Below are positions 1 to 8,408 of a stretch of 64,000 nt of DNA, one piece after another; within the stretch, counting starts at the first letter, position 1; every line of letters starts with the position of its first letter. Source of the DNA: Phycisphaerales bacterium. GTDB lineage: Bacteria > Planctomycetota > Phycisphaerae > Phycisphaerales > UBA1924. The stretch covers positions 1-64,000 of the forward strand of contig JADZER010000040.1 in NCBI GenBank assembly GCA_020850415.1, read 5' to 3'. The notes beneath the pieces are model-generated. The model saw nothing but the letters and a program-made list of their open reading frames with translations, did not search any database and was not told the origin of the DNA. Position numbers and translations under genes: made by a program.

Positions 1-10
1 CGTTCGCGGC

Positions 11-67
11 GACGCTGGCCGCTGCTCCGGTCGGGGCTGCGCCCCTCCCTCCGCAACGGCCAGCGTC
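11..67. repeat. Inverted repeat / large stem-loop at left edge
   Basis: An 11-bp perfect inverted repeat (GACGCTGGCCG at 11-21, CGGCCAGCGTC at 57-67) encloses a 35-nt interior that can itself fold through GGGGC and GCCCC. There is no T-tract, so a simple terminator is not supported. It could be a REP-like palindrome, the end of a mobile element or a structured RNA. The window edge hides its left flank. Confidence 0.45.
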
Positions 68-151
68 GGTCCCTATCCTTGAACCAAGACCCTCATAGAC
101 ACTGGTACAGAGAATGGGGGCAGGCCAGCCGTACTCGTCGCTTTCACTTAC

Positions 152-820
152 TTGGTGGTCAATCACCACCATAAATTGTATCCCCCGTGGATGTATCGGT
201 CAGAGGATCGGTTCTTCGGACTGCTCACGCCAGCGGAGCGTGCGAAGAAGGAGGAGGAGGAAGTCGCCGCACTCAGTCAAGCCATTGCGGAACTGCCCCA
301 GCCGAGTTCAAGTACCACAACTCCCGGGCCGAGCGAGACTCCTGGGGAGCAGAGGCTGTGGCACCCTGTCGATTCCCAGATTCAGATGATCGAACATCAA
401 AGACGGTTCCTGCGGACGGCCGAAGATCTTGCGATTCGTGCGCTTGAACGTGAGTTTGGTGTGCGTGCAACACGCGATGTCGTGGTGCATCTGCGGCAGC
501 GCGATCGGAACGAGCTTGATGCAATCCTCAAGTCTGAGTCGCACCTCGTGCTCGCAGAAGTGAAGACGGTGCCAAACCCCCTGGCGCAATGGGATTCGAT
601 TGAGGCAGCAGCACGAAAGATCGTCAGCTTTCGTCACAACTTGCTCGATCCGTCGGATCCCCGCGATATTCTGGCACTGCTGGCCCTGGTGTTCGACCGA
701 CAATCCGCATCACACATAAGCGCCATTCGCGGTCGAGTGAGGGAGTTTGAACGCGGCTTGCAATGCCCCATCGAACTGCGCTGCTTCGTTTATGAGGATC
801 TGCTGTCTCAGGAGGACTAA
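152..820 (+). CDS. Hypothetical protein, possible PD-(D/E)XK nuclease-like fold
   Basis: I do not recognise a named family. The 222-residue product has a charged N-terminal part (KKEEEE near residue 33) and a Ser/Thr/Pro-rich linker near 50-65, then about 150 residues that look globular. In that part NELDAIL followed by LAEVKTV places D123 ahead of E136-V-K138, an arrangement typical of the PD-(D/E)XK nuclease fold, where D, E and K coordinate metal and catalyse phosphodiester cleavage. This is a motif-level guess. Another in-frame ATG lies at 191 and no clear ribosome binding site separates the two. Base composition is visibly less GC-rich than in most of the window, and the gene holds the only ACGT tetramer I found in 64 kb (448-451), so recent acquisition is plausible. 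The neighbouring membrane protein is convergent. Confidence 0.6.
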   Translation: MVVNHHHKLYPPWMYRSEDRFFGLLTPAERAKKEEEEVAALSQAIAELPQPSSSTTTPGPSETPGEQRLWHPVDSQIQMIEHQRRFLRTAEDLAIRALEREFGVRATRDVVVHLRQRDRNELDAILKSESHLVLAEVKTVPNPLAQWDSIEAAARKIVSFRHNLLDPSDPRDILALLALVFDRQSASHISAIRGRVREFERGLQCPIELRCFVYEDLLSQED

Positions 821-835
821 GTACGAGAGCGGGAA

Positions 836-866
836 GGCGTCGCCTCGGTGCCGGCGGGGCGACGCA
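836..866. terminator. Hairpin between convergent genes
   Basis: GCGTCGCC at 836-843 pairs with GGCGACGC at 859-866 across a 15-nt loop. It lies just after the stop of the nuclease-like gene and before the end of the convergent membrane-protein gene. No T-run follows, so a terminator role is only suggested by position. Confidence 0.3.
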
Positions 867-1000
867 CAACGCCGCGTACCCCCGCGCCCGCGCGATGCGT
901 AAGTACCTGATATGAGCCGATGGTCGATGCGAAGAAACCGCCGGGATTGCGATATCGCAGCGGGTCGGCGCGGGCCACAAAAGGGCATGAATTCCTGCGC

Positions 1001-1885
1001 CTAAGCAGGGACCGAGCCGAGCAGTTCGGGCGGCTCGGTAGAGTTGGTCGCCATTCCCTCATGCGGATTTTCTTCCGGCCCCGCGTCCGAGTTGCTGCCT
1101 AGGTCTTGCGAGGCGCGCTTTCCTGCCTCAACCGCAATCCACTCGGAGAGCTCCTGAAATAGCAGGCGTGCGCTCGCATCCGCCCAGAAGGCCGCAAGTC
1201 TCTTAAGCTGTCTGCGGCGCCACCGAAGAAAGGCGTTGTCGAGAAGCCGATTGAGAAACGAGTACTGAACAACCCAGGCAATCGCGGAAATCGCAAGTCC
1301 CCAATACCACGCGAAGTACCCGCTCAGGCAGCCCACAATGAGCGTAAGCACCACAAGGCCCCACAATGTCCACCAACCGTGCAACGCAATCCAGTACCGA
1401 AGCATCCCCTTTCGGATGATGTGCCGAATGCTCGTCAAGGCTCCAATCCTGGCGTGAAGTGCCTCATAGGAGAGCATCGCCAGGGATCGTCGGACATCAC
1501 GGAGTAGCTCGTTGCCGCGCGATTCAGTGGGCAGATAGACCTTGCCGAGCTTCTCGTAAACCTCCACCATCATGTGGCGAAACTCCGCGTCTCGCACGAC
1601 ATCTGTCGCGTGCTCATGGTCGATCCGAATGGAATCCCGATGCTTGTCGATATACAGGCGATTCCGGCACTGGGCGATCCGAAGCCGACACTCCGCGTCG
1701 ACCTCGGCCAGGCAGGCTCTTAGCTCGCGCTCCATCTGAAGCGGAGGAAGCTGATTCACATCCAGTGCGAGCAACTCCCATCGGGCCAGCAGTGCCTCGT
1801 ACCTCTGATCGACACCCGATGCGACAAGTGCGTCAGCGTAGTCAGCAAGAAGCTCGAAAATGGACTTGCGGTCTTTGGATCGCAT
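1001..1885 (-). CDS. Hypothetical protein with two C-terminal transmembrane helices
   Basis: The 294-residue product is not from a family I recognise. Residues 1-160 are mostly helical and charged, possibly coiled coil. Two hydrophobic segments follow at about 170-190 (rich in W, L, V, I) and 192-212, then a strongly basic stretch (RWRRRQLKR) and a short acidic tail. This suggests a membrane-anchored protein with a cytosolic N-terminal helical domain. The open frame reaches further upstream to about 2131, but that part is low-complexity Gly/Arg/Pro with shadow-frame composition, so I chose the ATG at 1885, where ordinary protein sequence begins (MRSKDRK). It shares the lower GC of the preceding gene and probably the same accessory origin. 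Function unknown. Confidence 0.6.
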   Translation of the reverse strand: MRSKDRKSIFELLADYADALVASGVDQRYEALLARWELLALDVNQLPPLQMERELRACLAEVDAECRLRIAQCRNRLYIDKHRDSIRIDHEHATDVVRDAEFRHMMVEVYEKLGKVYLPTESRGNELLRDVRRSLAMLSYEALHARIGALTSIRHIIRKGMLRYWIALHGWWTLWGLVVLTLIVGCLSGYFAWYWGLAISAIAWVVQYSFLNRLLDNAFLRWRRRQLKRLAAFWADASARLLFQELSEWIAVEAGKRASQDLGSNSDAGPEENPHEGMATNSTEPPELLGSVPA

Positions 1886-2109
1886 ATCCCAGGACTGTAG
1901 TGTCGATCCTGCTTCGTTTCTCTCGACGAGGTGGGCTGGTCCGCCGGCGTTCAGGAGGTCATGCCTGCCCCACACCCCCGGACAACCCGCCGGTGGCACA
2001 AGGCCGACTGGCACGAAACCCCCACGATCGCCCCACCCCGCCCACCCCCGCGCCCAATCTCCGGTCCCTCCCCCGATCCCGGCTCGGCGCCGCCGCACGG
2101 CCCCGGGCA

Positions 2110-2436
2110 TCAATACGCCTGCGCATCCCAATGCAGCTCTGCCCCCTCACGCCCTCCCCCACGCTCCTCGACCCATAGATACAAGCTGCCGTTGTCCCCC
2201 ATCATCTGGAAGTCCCCGTCGAGACGCCTCGACCCCTGCGGGACCGCGGGGACATTGAGCAACGGGTATCGTGAACCGCCCGGGATGAGCGAGCCCAGCG
2301 TGCACAGATACATGCCCGGGCGCGAGGTCTCGCTGTCCTGGATGAAGTGCGGCACGCCGCCGATCTTCCCGCCCTCCAGGTCTCCGATCTCACGGGCGGG
2401 CAACCCAGGCATAGCCGAGCTTTCCCCCAGCACCAC
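2110..2436 (-). CDS. YwqG/DUF1963-like C-terminal fragment
   Basis: The 108 residues contain KIGGVPHFIQ, then GMYLCTLGS, then a closing MMGDNGSLYLWV. This succession resembles the last third of DUF1963/YwqG proteins (a GG-x-P-x-x-IQ segment, a core strand, then a GD-x-G-x-x-Y/F motif). Family members are usually over 200 residues and the N-terminal half is missing: the frame is closed by a stop at 2485-2487 and only a GTG at 2434-2436 is available as a start. It is either a 5'-truncated remnant or a short standalone version. The divergent DUF6891-like gene begins at 2487, so the truncation point coincides with that gene's start region. Function of the family is unknown. Confidence 0.45.
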   Translation of the reverse strand: MVLGESSAMPGLPAREIGDLEGGKIGGVPHFIQDSETSRPGMYLCTLGSLIPGGSRYPLLNVPAVPQGSRRLDGDFQMMGDNGSLYLWVEERGGGREGAELHWDAQAY

Positions 2437-2459
2437 CTTGCGACTGCGGGCCCCTCCAT

Positions 2460-2465
2460 TACACT
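2460..2465 (+). promoter_or_regulatory. TACACT -10-like element
   Basis: TACACT lies 21 nt before the ATG at 2487, with GGGAG between the two as a ribosome binding site. It fits the TASNNT hexamer that recurs upstream of many genes in this window. Confidence 0.4.
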
Positions 2466-2486
2466 GTCCCCAAACGGGAGCCCCTC

Positions 2487-3104
2487 ATGTTCTCACGCCA
2501 CCGCCGCAAGCGCATACCGCCCCCTACCCCCGAGATGATCAGGGACGCCCGCGCCATGCTCGGGTCCGAGGTCGCGGCCGGCTTCCGCTCCCCCGAGGAG
2601 ATGATCACCTCCGTTCTTGAGTGCTTCGAGGACGAGGCCGACCCCGCCGCTCTCCGCCCCCACCTCGAGACTCACCTCCACGGGGCCCTCGCCGCCCATC
2701 GCGCCGCCCAGGCCTTCTGGCCCGAGACCACCGACTGCGACCGGCTCGACGCCGCCTTCGCCGAGCTCGAGTCCCGCGGCATCCTCGCCCGCCAGAACTA
2801 CTTGTGCTGCGGCACCTGCGGGTGCGCCGCCATCGCCGATGAGATGAGCAAAGCCGGCGCCCAAGTCCGCGGGTACACCTTCTATCACGAGCAGGACACC
2901 GAGTCCGCCGTCGAGGGCTACGGCGTCTATCTCAACTACGGTGCCGCAAACCACGACGACGGCCCCGAAGCCGCGGTCGAGATCGGCGAAGAAATCCGCG
3001 ACACCCTCGAACGCCACGGCCTCCGGGTCGACTGGGACGGCACGATCGAGGAGCGCATCGCCGTCGCTCTCGACTGGAAGCGCCGGGCGGCCCAACGCGG
3101 ATAG
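2487..3104 (+). CDS. DUF6891-like hypothetical protein
   Basis: The 205-residue cytosolic protein has no signal peptide. Its middle carries a Cys-rich motif CCGTCGCAAIADEM, then GYTFYHEQDTESAV and YLNYGA. That order matches my memory of DUF6891, a small domain of unknown function. The CC-x-x-CGC cluster may bind a metal, but no role is established. The ATG at 2487 is preceded by GGGAG at suitable distance and by a TACACT hexamer. The next gene on the same strand starts 66 nt after the stop, so the two may be co-transcribed. The family assignment is from memory of the motif order, not a search. Confidence 0.6.
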   Translation: MFSRHRRKRIPPPTPEMIRDARAMLGSEVAAGFRSPEEMITSVLECFEDEADPAALRPHLETHLHGALAAHRAAQAFWPETTDCDRLDAAFAELESRGILARQNYLCCGTCGCAAIADEMSKAGAQVRGYTFYHEQDTESAVEGYGVYLNYGAANHDDGPEAAVEIGEEIRDTLERHGLRVDWDGTIEERIAVALDWKRRAAQRG

Positions 3105-3170
3105 CAACGGTGCGCGATGTGGCGCCGGTCCGTGGCGGGCCGCCCACGACCGATCCAACGAGACCATCAC

Positions 3171-3764
3171 ATGCCCCTCTTCCGCAAGAAAACCCCCACC
3201 AACCTCCCTCTCGAATCCCAGCTCCAGACCCTCGCCGCCCACGGCATCGCCCTCCGACCCGACCGCAGCATCGACGAACTGCTCGACTCCTGGCCGCGCG
3301 AGGAATACGAGGCCCACCCGTACTCCCTGCTCCTCCTTCGGCTCGGCGGCGAGGTCGAGGACGAGCCCGGCGGCTACCTCACCGACAATGTGTACAGCTT
3401 CGACGCCGAGTGCATCGAGGACTGCTGCGACTACCGGTTCACGGTCGAGCGCCTCGCCGAGATCGCCGGGGGTGACCTCCCCCTCCAGGGCGTGTCCGAC
3501 GCGGTCGACATCGAGGCCCGCACCGCCCACATCGAGTGCCAGCTCGACGGGCGCTCACACCGCTTCGAACCCACCGTCAACGACGACTGGTTCGACCCTG
3601 CGGTCATCGCCTGGCTCGGCGAGCTCCTCGCGGCCCGCGGCAGCCCCCGCCGCTACTTCCTCCACGACATCGGCGACCAGAACATCATCATCGCTTGCAT
3701 CACCCCGGCCCAGGCCAATGGCCTCACCAAGGCGACCGGCCGCAGGTTTCTTCTCCTGGAGTGA
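3171..3764 (+). CDS. Hypothetical protein
   Basis: The 197-residue acidic soluble protein starts MPLFRKKTP. I chose the ATG at 3171 because upstream sequence in the same frame is Arg/Pro-rich and unlike coding sequence. Visible features are a predicted helix with DELLDSWPREEYE, the segment DNVYSFDAECIED, and a C-terminal part RYFLHDIGDQNIIIACIT. It has no signal peptide, membrane segment or metal-binding cluster. Size, acidity and position after a DUF6891-like gene recall stand-alone immunity or SUKH-like proteins, but no motif proves that. Convergent with the flavoprotein gene at 3893. Confidence 0.55.
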   Translation: MPLFRKKTPTNLPLESQLQTLAAHGIALRPDRSIDELLDSWPREEYEAHPYSLLLLRLGGEVEDEPGGYLTDNVYSFDAECIEDCCDYRFTVERLAEIAGGDLPLQGVSDAVDIEARTAHIECQLDGRSHRFEPTVNDDWFDPAVIAWLGELLAARGSPRRYFLHDIGDQNIIIACITPAQANGLTKATGRRFLLLE

Positions 3765-3892
3765 CCGGCACCCCCGCAGCCTCTCCAATCCCCCCCCAGA
3801 GCCCACGCCCGCGCGCAACCTTGCGCACCTCCGCCGATTCACCAGCGGGCCGGGAGCGGGCTCCTTGTCCTACCCCGCCGCCCGCCCGCGGC

Positions 3893-5566
3893 TCATCGCG
3901 ACGCCCCCACCAAGCTCTGGGCCACGGCCTCGGCGACCTTGATCCCGTCGACGCCGGCGGAGAGGATGCCGCCCGCGTAGCCGGCGCCTTCGCCGGCGGG
4001 GTAGAGGCCGCGGGTGTTGACGCTTTGGAGGGTTTCGTCGCGTTTGAGGCGGATGGGTGAGGAGGTGCGGGTTTCGACGCCTGTGAGGATGGCGTCGGGC
4101 ATGTCGTAGCCGCGGATCTGGCGGGCGAAGATGGGGATGGCTTCGCGGATGGCGTCGATCGCGTAGTCGGGGAGGCAGGGGGCCAGGTCGGTCGGGACGA
4201 CGCCCGGGGTGTAGGAGGGGACGACGCTGCCGAGCGAGGCGCTGGGGCGTCGGGCGAGGAAGTCGCCGACGCGTTGGGCGGGGGCGGCGTAGGTGCTGCC
4301 GCCGGCGGCGAAGGCGGCGGATTCCCACCTGCGCTGGAGGGCGACGCCGGCGAGCGGGCCGTCGGGGTAGTCGCGTTCGGGGGTGATGCCGACGACGAGG
4401 CCGGCGTTGGCGTTGCGCTCGGCGCGGGAGTACTGGCTCATGCCGTTGGTGACGACGCAGCCGGCCTCGGAGGTGGCGGCGACGACCGTGCCGCCGGGGC
4501 ACATGCAGAAGCTGTAGACATCCCGCCCGTTCTTGGCGTGGTGCACGAGCTTGTAGTCGGCGGCGCCGAGGATGGGGTTGCCGGCGCTGGGGCCGAACCG
4601 CGCCGCATCGATGAGAGACTGCGGGTGCTCGATGCGGAGGCCGACCGAGAAGGGCTTGGCCTCGATGTGGACCCCGCGCCCGTGGAGCATCTGGAAGGTA
4701 TCGCGCGAGCTGTGGCCGATGGCGAGGACGACATGGTCGGCGGCGATGCGCTCGCCGCCGGCGAGGACGACGGCGCGGACCCGGCGCGTGCCGTCGGGGT
4801 CGCTCTCGATGTCCAGGTCGGTGACGCGGCTCTCGAAGCGGTACTCGCCGCCGAGCGACTCGATGGTGGCCCGCATGTTCTCGACCATCTTGACGAGCCG
4901 GAAGGTGCCGATGTGGGGGTGGGCGTCGACGAGGATCTCGGGCGGGGCGCCGGCCTTGACGAACTCGGTCAAGACCTTGCGGCCGAGGTGGCGGGGGTCC
5001 TTGATCTGGGTGTAGAGCTTGCCGTCGGAGAAGGTGCCGGCGCCGCCCTCGCCGAACTGCACATTGGACTCGGTGTGGAGGACCGAGTCTCGCCAGAGGC
5101 CCCAGGTGTCCTTGGTGCGGTCGCGGACGACCTTGCCGCGTTCGAGGATGATGGGGTTGAACCCCATCTGGGCGAGGAGGAGCGCGGCGAAGAGCCCGCA
5201 GGGCCCGGCGCCGATCACCAGCGGGCGGGGGGAGGGGTGGGTGGATGGGTGGGTGGAGGGCTGGGCGGATGGCTGGGTGGCGGGGTGGGCGGGGGCGCGG
5301 GCGACGATGCGGTACTCGGTGTCCGGCGTCGGGAAGACGCTTGCGTTCTTGGCGCATCGCCCGAGCACGGCGGCCTCGTCCTGCACCTCAACATCGAGGG
5401 AGTAGACGAGCTTGATGGCGTGCTTGTTGCGTGCATCGTGGGCGCGGCGGTAGACGGTGCAGGAGATCAGTTCGCCGGGCGCGATGCGCAGGCGGGCGGC
5501 GGCCGCCCGGGCGATGGCCTCGGGGGGGTGGTCGAGCGGGAGTCTGATCTCGGTCAGGCGGAGCAT
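3893..5566 (-). CDS. FAD-dependent dehydrogenase of the COG2509 type
   Basis: The 557-residue protein resembles the uncharacterised NAD(P)/FAD-dependent oxidoreductases of COG2509. Residues 1-100 form the typical N-terminal domain (LRLTEIRLPLDHPPEAI; RRAHDARNKHAIKLVYS). A Rossmann ADP-binding motif follows, LVIGAGPCGLFAALLLAQ, with LERG closing the second strand. The C-terminal FAD signature is LYPAGEGAGYAGGILSAG. The start at 5566 gives the family's usual beginning; the open frame upstream is non-coding in character. Between the N-terminal domain and the Rossmann motif sits a repetitive Thr/Pro/Ser/His stretch that looks inserted (see the repeat at 5231-5290). TACAGA lies upstream at 5588-5593. 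Substrate unknown. Confidence 0.85.
   Translation of the reverse strand: MLRLTEIRLPLDHPPEAIARAAAARLRIAPGELISCTVYRRAHDARNKHAIKLVYSLDVEVQDEAAVLGRCAKNASVFPTPDTEYRIVARAPAHPATQPSAQPSTHPSTHPSPRPLVIGAGPCGLFAALLLAQMGFNPIILERGKVVRDRTKDTWGLWRDSVLHTESNVQFGEGGAGTFSDGKLYTQIKDPRHLGRKVLTEFVKAGAPPEILVDAHPHIGTFRLVKMVENMRATIESLGGEYRFESRVTDLDIESDPDGTRRVRAVVLAGGERIAADHVVLAIGHSSRDTFQMLHGRGVHIEAKPFSVGLRIEHPQSLIDAARFGPSAGNPILGAADYKLVHHAKNGRDVYSFCMCPGGTVVAATSEAGCVVTNGMSQYSRAERNANAGLVVGITPERDYPDGPLAGVALQRRWESAAFAAGGSTYAAPAQRVGDFLARRPSASLGSVVPSYTPGVVPTDLAPCLPDYAIDAIREAIPIFARQIRGYDMPDAILTGVETRTSSPIRLKRDETLQSVNTRGLYPAGEGAGYAGGILSAGVDGIKVAEAVAQSLVGASR
5231..5290. repeat. Short-period repeat inside the COG2509 gene
   Basis: GGGTGGAT-like units of about 8 nt with T-to-C variants run for about 60 nt and encode a His-Pro-Ser-Thr-Gln repeat on the minus strand. 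It sits exactly at the junction between the N-terminal domain and the Rossmann strand. It resembles one arm of the arm-like inserts seen in purL, without the complementary arm. Confidence 0.5.
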
Positions 5567-5732
5567 GGGTGTGACCTCATCCCGGATTCTGTAGCGCGCC
5601 GGGCGGCACTGGGGAACCCCACCGGCGCCGCTGGCGGGTTGCCCGCCGGAGCCGGGCGTGGCGCGGGGCTGAGGGGCACGGACTCCCACGATCCTCCCCC
5701 GACGCCCGATCCGACAGGCCCAGGGTATCGGA

Positions 5733-6002
5733 TTACCCCCCCACCCTCCCGGCCGCCGCCGCCGACCCGGTGACCGGCCACACCTCGAAATCTACCAGGT
5801 CGTCCCACGCCCGCATCCAGGCGTCCAGGTGCCCGGGCTCGGCCGCACGCATCAGTTGGAAGCAGACCGACACGGTCTCGTCCACCCAGCTGTCCACATA
5901 CTCCACGCCGGGCGGGAGCATGCGCCCTTTCTGGGCGAACCGCGCGTAGACGGCCGGCGCATCCCGGAACCGTTCGACGACCATGTAGAGGCGGTGGGCC
6001 AC
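5733..6002 (-). CDS. DUF3303 family small protein
   Basis: The 89-residue soluble protein shows the pattern of DUF3303: YMVVERFRD at the start, GRMLPPGVEYVDSWVD in the middle, CFQLMRAAEPG, and W-x-x-x-W-x-DLVDFEVWPV near the end. Members are about 80-95 residues, so it is full length. They have a ferredoxin-like dimeric alpha/beta-barrel appearance and no established activity. A TACCCT hexamer lies upstream on the same strand (6047-6052). The COG2509 gene follows after 166 nt. Confidence 0.7.
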   Translation of the reverse strand: MAHRLYMVVERFRDAPAVYARFAQKGRMLPPGVEYVDSWVDETVSVCFQLMRAAEPGHLDAWMRAWDDLVDFEVWPVTGSAAAAGRVGG

Positions 6003-6129
6003 GCGAACCTCCCGGCGCGATCGCGCCCGCCGCGAGCGGCGTCCCCAGGGTACGGGCCCGGCCCGTCAGGTGTTCGGTTCGCCGGGCGGGCGCGGTCGTC
6101 CGCGCCCGTCTCCCGGCGGCCGGGGTCCA

Positions 6130-6783
6130 TCATCGGCGTCGGCGGGACGCCAGACCGGCGAATGCCAGGAGCGCCAAGGACGGCGGCGCCGGCGGGTAGA
6201 TCCAGCCCACCCCGTAGCTGAAGTCGCACGGGTAGATGCCCAGTTGGTCGCCGGCGCGACCATAATTCGAGCCGAAGTAGACGGAGTAGAAAAAGCTGTT
6301 GTCGTCGTTGAACGGCGTGCCCTCCGCGTTGTCGCCGCTGGTGGTCTGCGCAAACACGCGCCCCGTGCCGTCGCCGATCGGCGAGAGCGCCAGCCAGTAC
6401 TCGCCGGCCGGCAAGCGGATCTCGGGAAAGTGCACGGCGATCGTGTACCCGAGAAAGCCGTAGTTGTTGAAGCCGTTGCGCCACATCTCCCACCCGTCAT
6501 CAACCTCGCCGCCGGCGTGCAGCGTGCCGCCGAACCCGTTGGAGACGCCGGAGCGGAGCTCGTACATGCACCCCTGAACATGGGTGCTGATGTAGAAGTT
6601 GCCCCACGCGTCGCTGACGATGCCGGCGTAGAGGTCGAAGTTCTCGAACACGAACGCGTCGGACACGGTCGTGTTGAACTCGGCGGATAGGCCGTTGACA
6701 TTGTCGGGATCGCCGTTGTACCACCTCTGGGCCGTCGCGCCCGACGCGAGCCCGGCAAGGACGATGCAGATCGCGGTATTCAT
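6130..6783 (-). CDS. Secreted protein with PEP-CTERM-like tail
   Basis: The 217-residue protein has an N-terminal Sec signal (MNTAICIVLAGLASGATAQ, cleavage likely after TAQ). The mature part is rich in Asn, Gly, Tyr, Phe and Trp (WYNGDPDNVNGLS; FNNYGFLGYT), consistent with an extracellular beta-sandwich. The C-terminus PPSLALLAFAGLASRRRR is the short tripartite sorting signal (PxP-like motif, hydrophobic helix, Arg cluster) common in Phycisphaerae. It resembles PEP-CTERM anchors processed by exosortase-type enzymes. I chose the ATG at 6783 because it begins the signal peptide. Ligand or role unknown. Confidence 0.75.
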   Translation of the reverse strand: MNTAICIVLAGLASGATAQRWYNGDPDNVNGLSAEFNTTVSDAFVFENFDLYAGIVSDAWGNFYISTHVQGCMYELRSGVSNGFGGTLHAGGEVDDGWEMWRNGFNNYGFLGYTIAVHFPEIRLPAGEYWLALSPIGDGTGRVFAQTTSGDNAEGTPFNDDNSFFYSVYFGSNYGRAGDQLGIYPCDFSYGVGWIYPPAPPSLALLAFAGLASRRRR

Positions 6784-7172
6784 GGCTCGTCTCTCCCTCC
6801 CGCCCCCCGACTCCGTCCCCGTTCCGGGCCCCGGACTCCGCCCCCGGACGCCGGGGGAGGTACCCACGGGGCATCGCCACAAAACAGGATAATCATGTCC
6901 GTCATTTCCGCCAATAGTGCCGTCGGTCCCCCGGCGCCAAGCGAGGCGTGTCGGTCAGCCGCCCTGACCCCAGCCGCAACCGCCCCTGCCCGATTCCCAC
7001 TCATCCCGGTGGGCTCATTCCAAACTTTGTCCAAACCGACCCCCCCCAACCAGACCACCCAAACACACACCGCGCCCATCCCGAGGCCGACCACCTACGA
7101 TCGAGAGCCGCCGTGCCGCACTCCCGGCACGAGCCCCAGGCCACGCGCACCCACAGATCGGAACACCCCCCC
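6784..7172. other. Intergenic region between divergent genes
   Basis: These 389 nt separate the secreted protein (minus) from fabH (plus). A patch less rich in GC lies near 6880-6915. A TACGAT hexamer at 7096-7101 could be the -10 box for fabH, about 70 nt before its GTG. The right half is C-rich with oligo-C runs and no gene was recognised. Confidence 0.4.
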
Positions 7173-8252
7173 GTGTCGACCGCCCAGCCCATCGCCCGCA
7201 CCTCGCCCCCGCCGCTGATCGCCAAGACACCGGGCGCGCCGGTCGGGGCTCACATCGCCTCGTTCGCGTACTACCTGCCCGAGCAGGTGATCACCAACGC
7301 GGAGCTCGCGCGTCTGGTGGACACCTCCGACGAGTGGATCCTCGCGCGCACCGGCATCCGCTCGCGCCGCCGGGCGGCGGACACGGAGGCCACCAGCGAC
7401 CTGGCCATCGCCGCGGCCCGTCGCGCCCTGGCGGACGCACGCACCGACGCCGCCGAGCTTGACACGATCCTCGTCGCGACGGCCACGCCCGACTCGCCGG
7501 TCCCGGCGGTCGCGTGCATCGTCCAGGCGGGGCTGGGGGCGGTGAACGCCGCGGCGATGGACATCGGGGCGGGCTGCTCGGGCTTCCTGTTCGCCCTGCA
7601 CACCGCGGCGTGCTTCACCCGGGCCGGGGCGGCGCAGCGGATTCTGGTGCTCGGCGCGGAGACGCTGACGCGGGTCACCGACTACAGCGACCGTCGCTCG
7701 TGCATTCTTTTCGGCGACGGGGCCGGGGCCGCGATCGTCACCGCGCACCCCGAGCAGCGTGCCGACAACCTCGGGCTCGAGCTGCTCTACTCCCAGCTCG
7801 GCACGGACGGCGAGATGGCCGATCTGATCGAGATCCCCGCGGGCGGCAGCCGCATCCCCGCGAGCGAGGCGTCGATCCGCGACCACGGCCACTTCATCCG
7901 GCTCGACGGCCAGCGCGTCTTCAAGCAGGCGGTCCGGCGCATGGCCGAGGCCGCGGTGGACGCGATGAACGCGCTGAACCTCAAGCCCGCCGATATCGAC
8001 TGGCTGCTCCCCCACCAGGCGAACGCCCGCATCGTGGTCTCGGTCGCCGAGCAGACCGGCATCGCGCCCGCCCGGGCGATGCTGGACATGGCCGAGACCG
8101 GCAACACCTCCGCGGCGTCGATCCCCATCACGCTCGGGCGGGCCCGCGACAGCGGGCAGCTGCAGCCCGGCCAGGTCGTCATGATGCTCGCGTTCGGCGC
8201 GGGTCTCACCTGGGCCTGCCAGGTCTGGCGGGTCTGCGCCCCGGCCAACTGA
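7173..8252 (+). CDS. fabH: 3-oxoacyl-[acyl-carrier-protein] synthase III (FabH)
   Basis: FabH condenses an acyl-CoA primer with malonyl-ACP to start type II fatty acid synthesis in the cytoplasm. The full catalytic triad is present: Cys135 in DIGAGCSGF, His281 in LLPHQAN and Asn311 in GNTSAAS. Other family marks are DEWILARTGIRSRR near the N-terminus and FGDGAGAAI. I took the GTG at 7173, giving 359 residues; the open frame reaches back to 6948 but that part reads as Pro-rich non-coding sequence. About 25 residues precede the family's usual first strand (GAHIASFAYYLP), so a later start is possible. No other fatty acid synthesis gene is adjacent. Confidence 0.93.
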   Translation: MSTAQPIARTSPPPLIAKTPGAPVGAHIASFAYYLPEQVITNAELARLVDTSDEWILARTGIRSRRRAADTEATSDLAIAAARRALADARTDAAELDTILVATATPDSPVPAVACIVQAGLGAVNAAAMDIGAGCSGFLFALHTAACFTRAGAAQRILVLGAETLTRVTDYSDRRSCILFGDGAGAAIVTAHPEQRADNLGLELLYSQLGTDGEMADLIEIPAGGSRIPASEASIRDHGHFIRLDGQRVFKQAVRRMAEAAVDAMNALNLKPADIDWLLPHQANARIVVSVAEQTGIAPARAMLDMAETGNTSAASIPITLGRARDSGQLQPGQVVMMLAFGAGLTWACQVWRVCAPAN

Positions 8253-8408
8253 ACCCGGCGGGCCACCCGCGCGAGCCCCGTGCGCGCACAACGGCGTCGA
8301 TCAAGCAGCAGTTGCTCACCGACACCAGCGCCTGTGCGCGACATCGCGGTGCTGCGCGCTTGCCCCCTTGCCGCCTGCCCCACGCCGGCCGACCCGCCGG
8401 CCGGGGGC

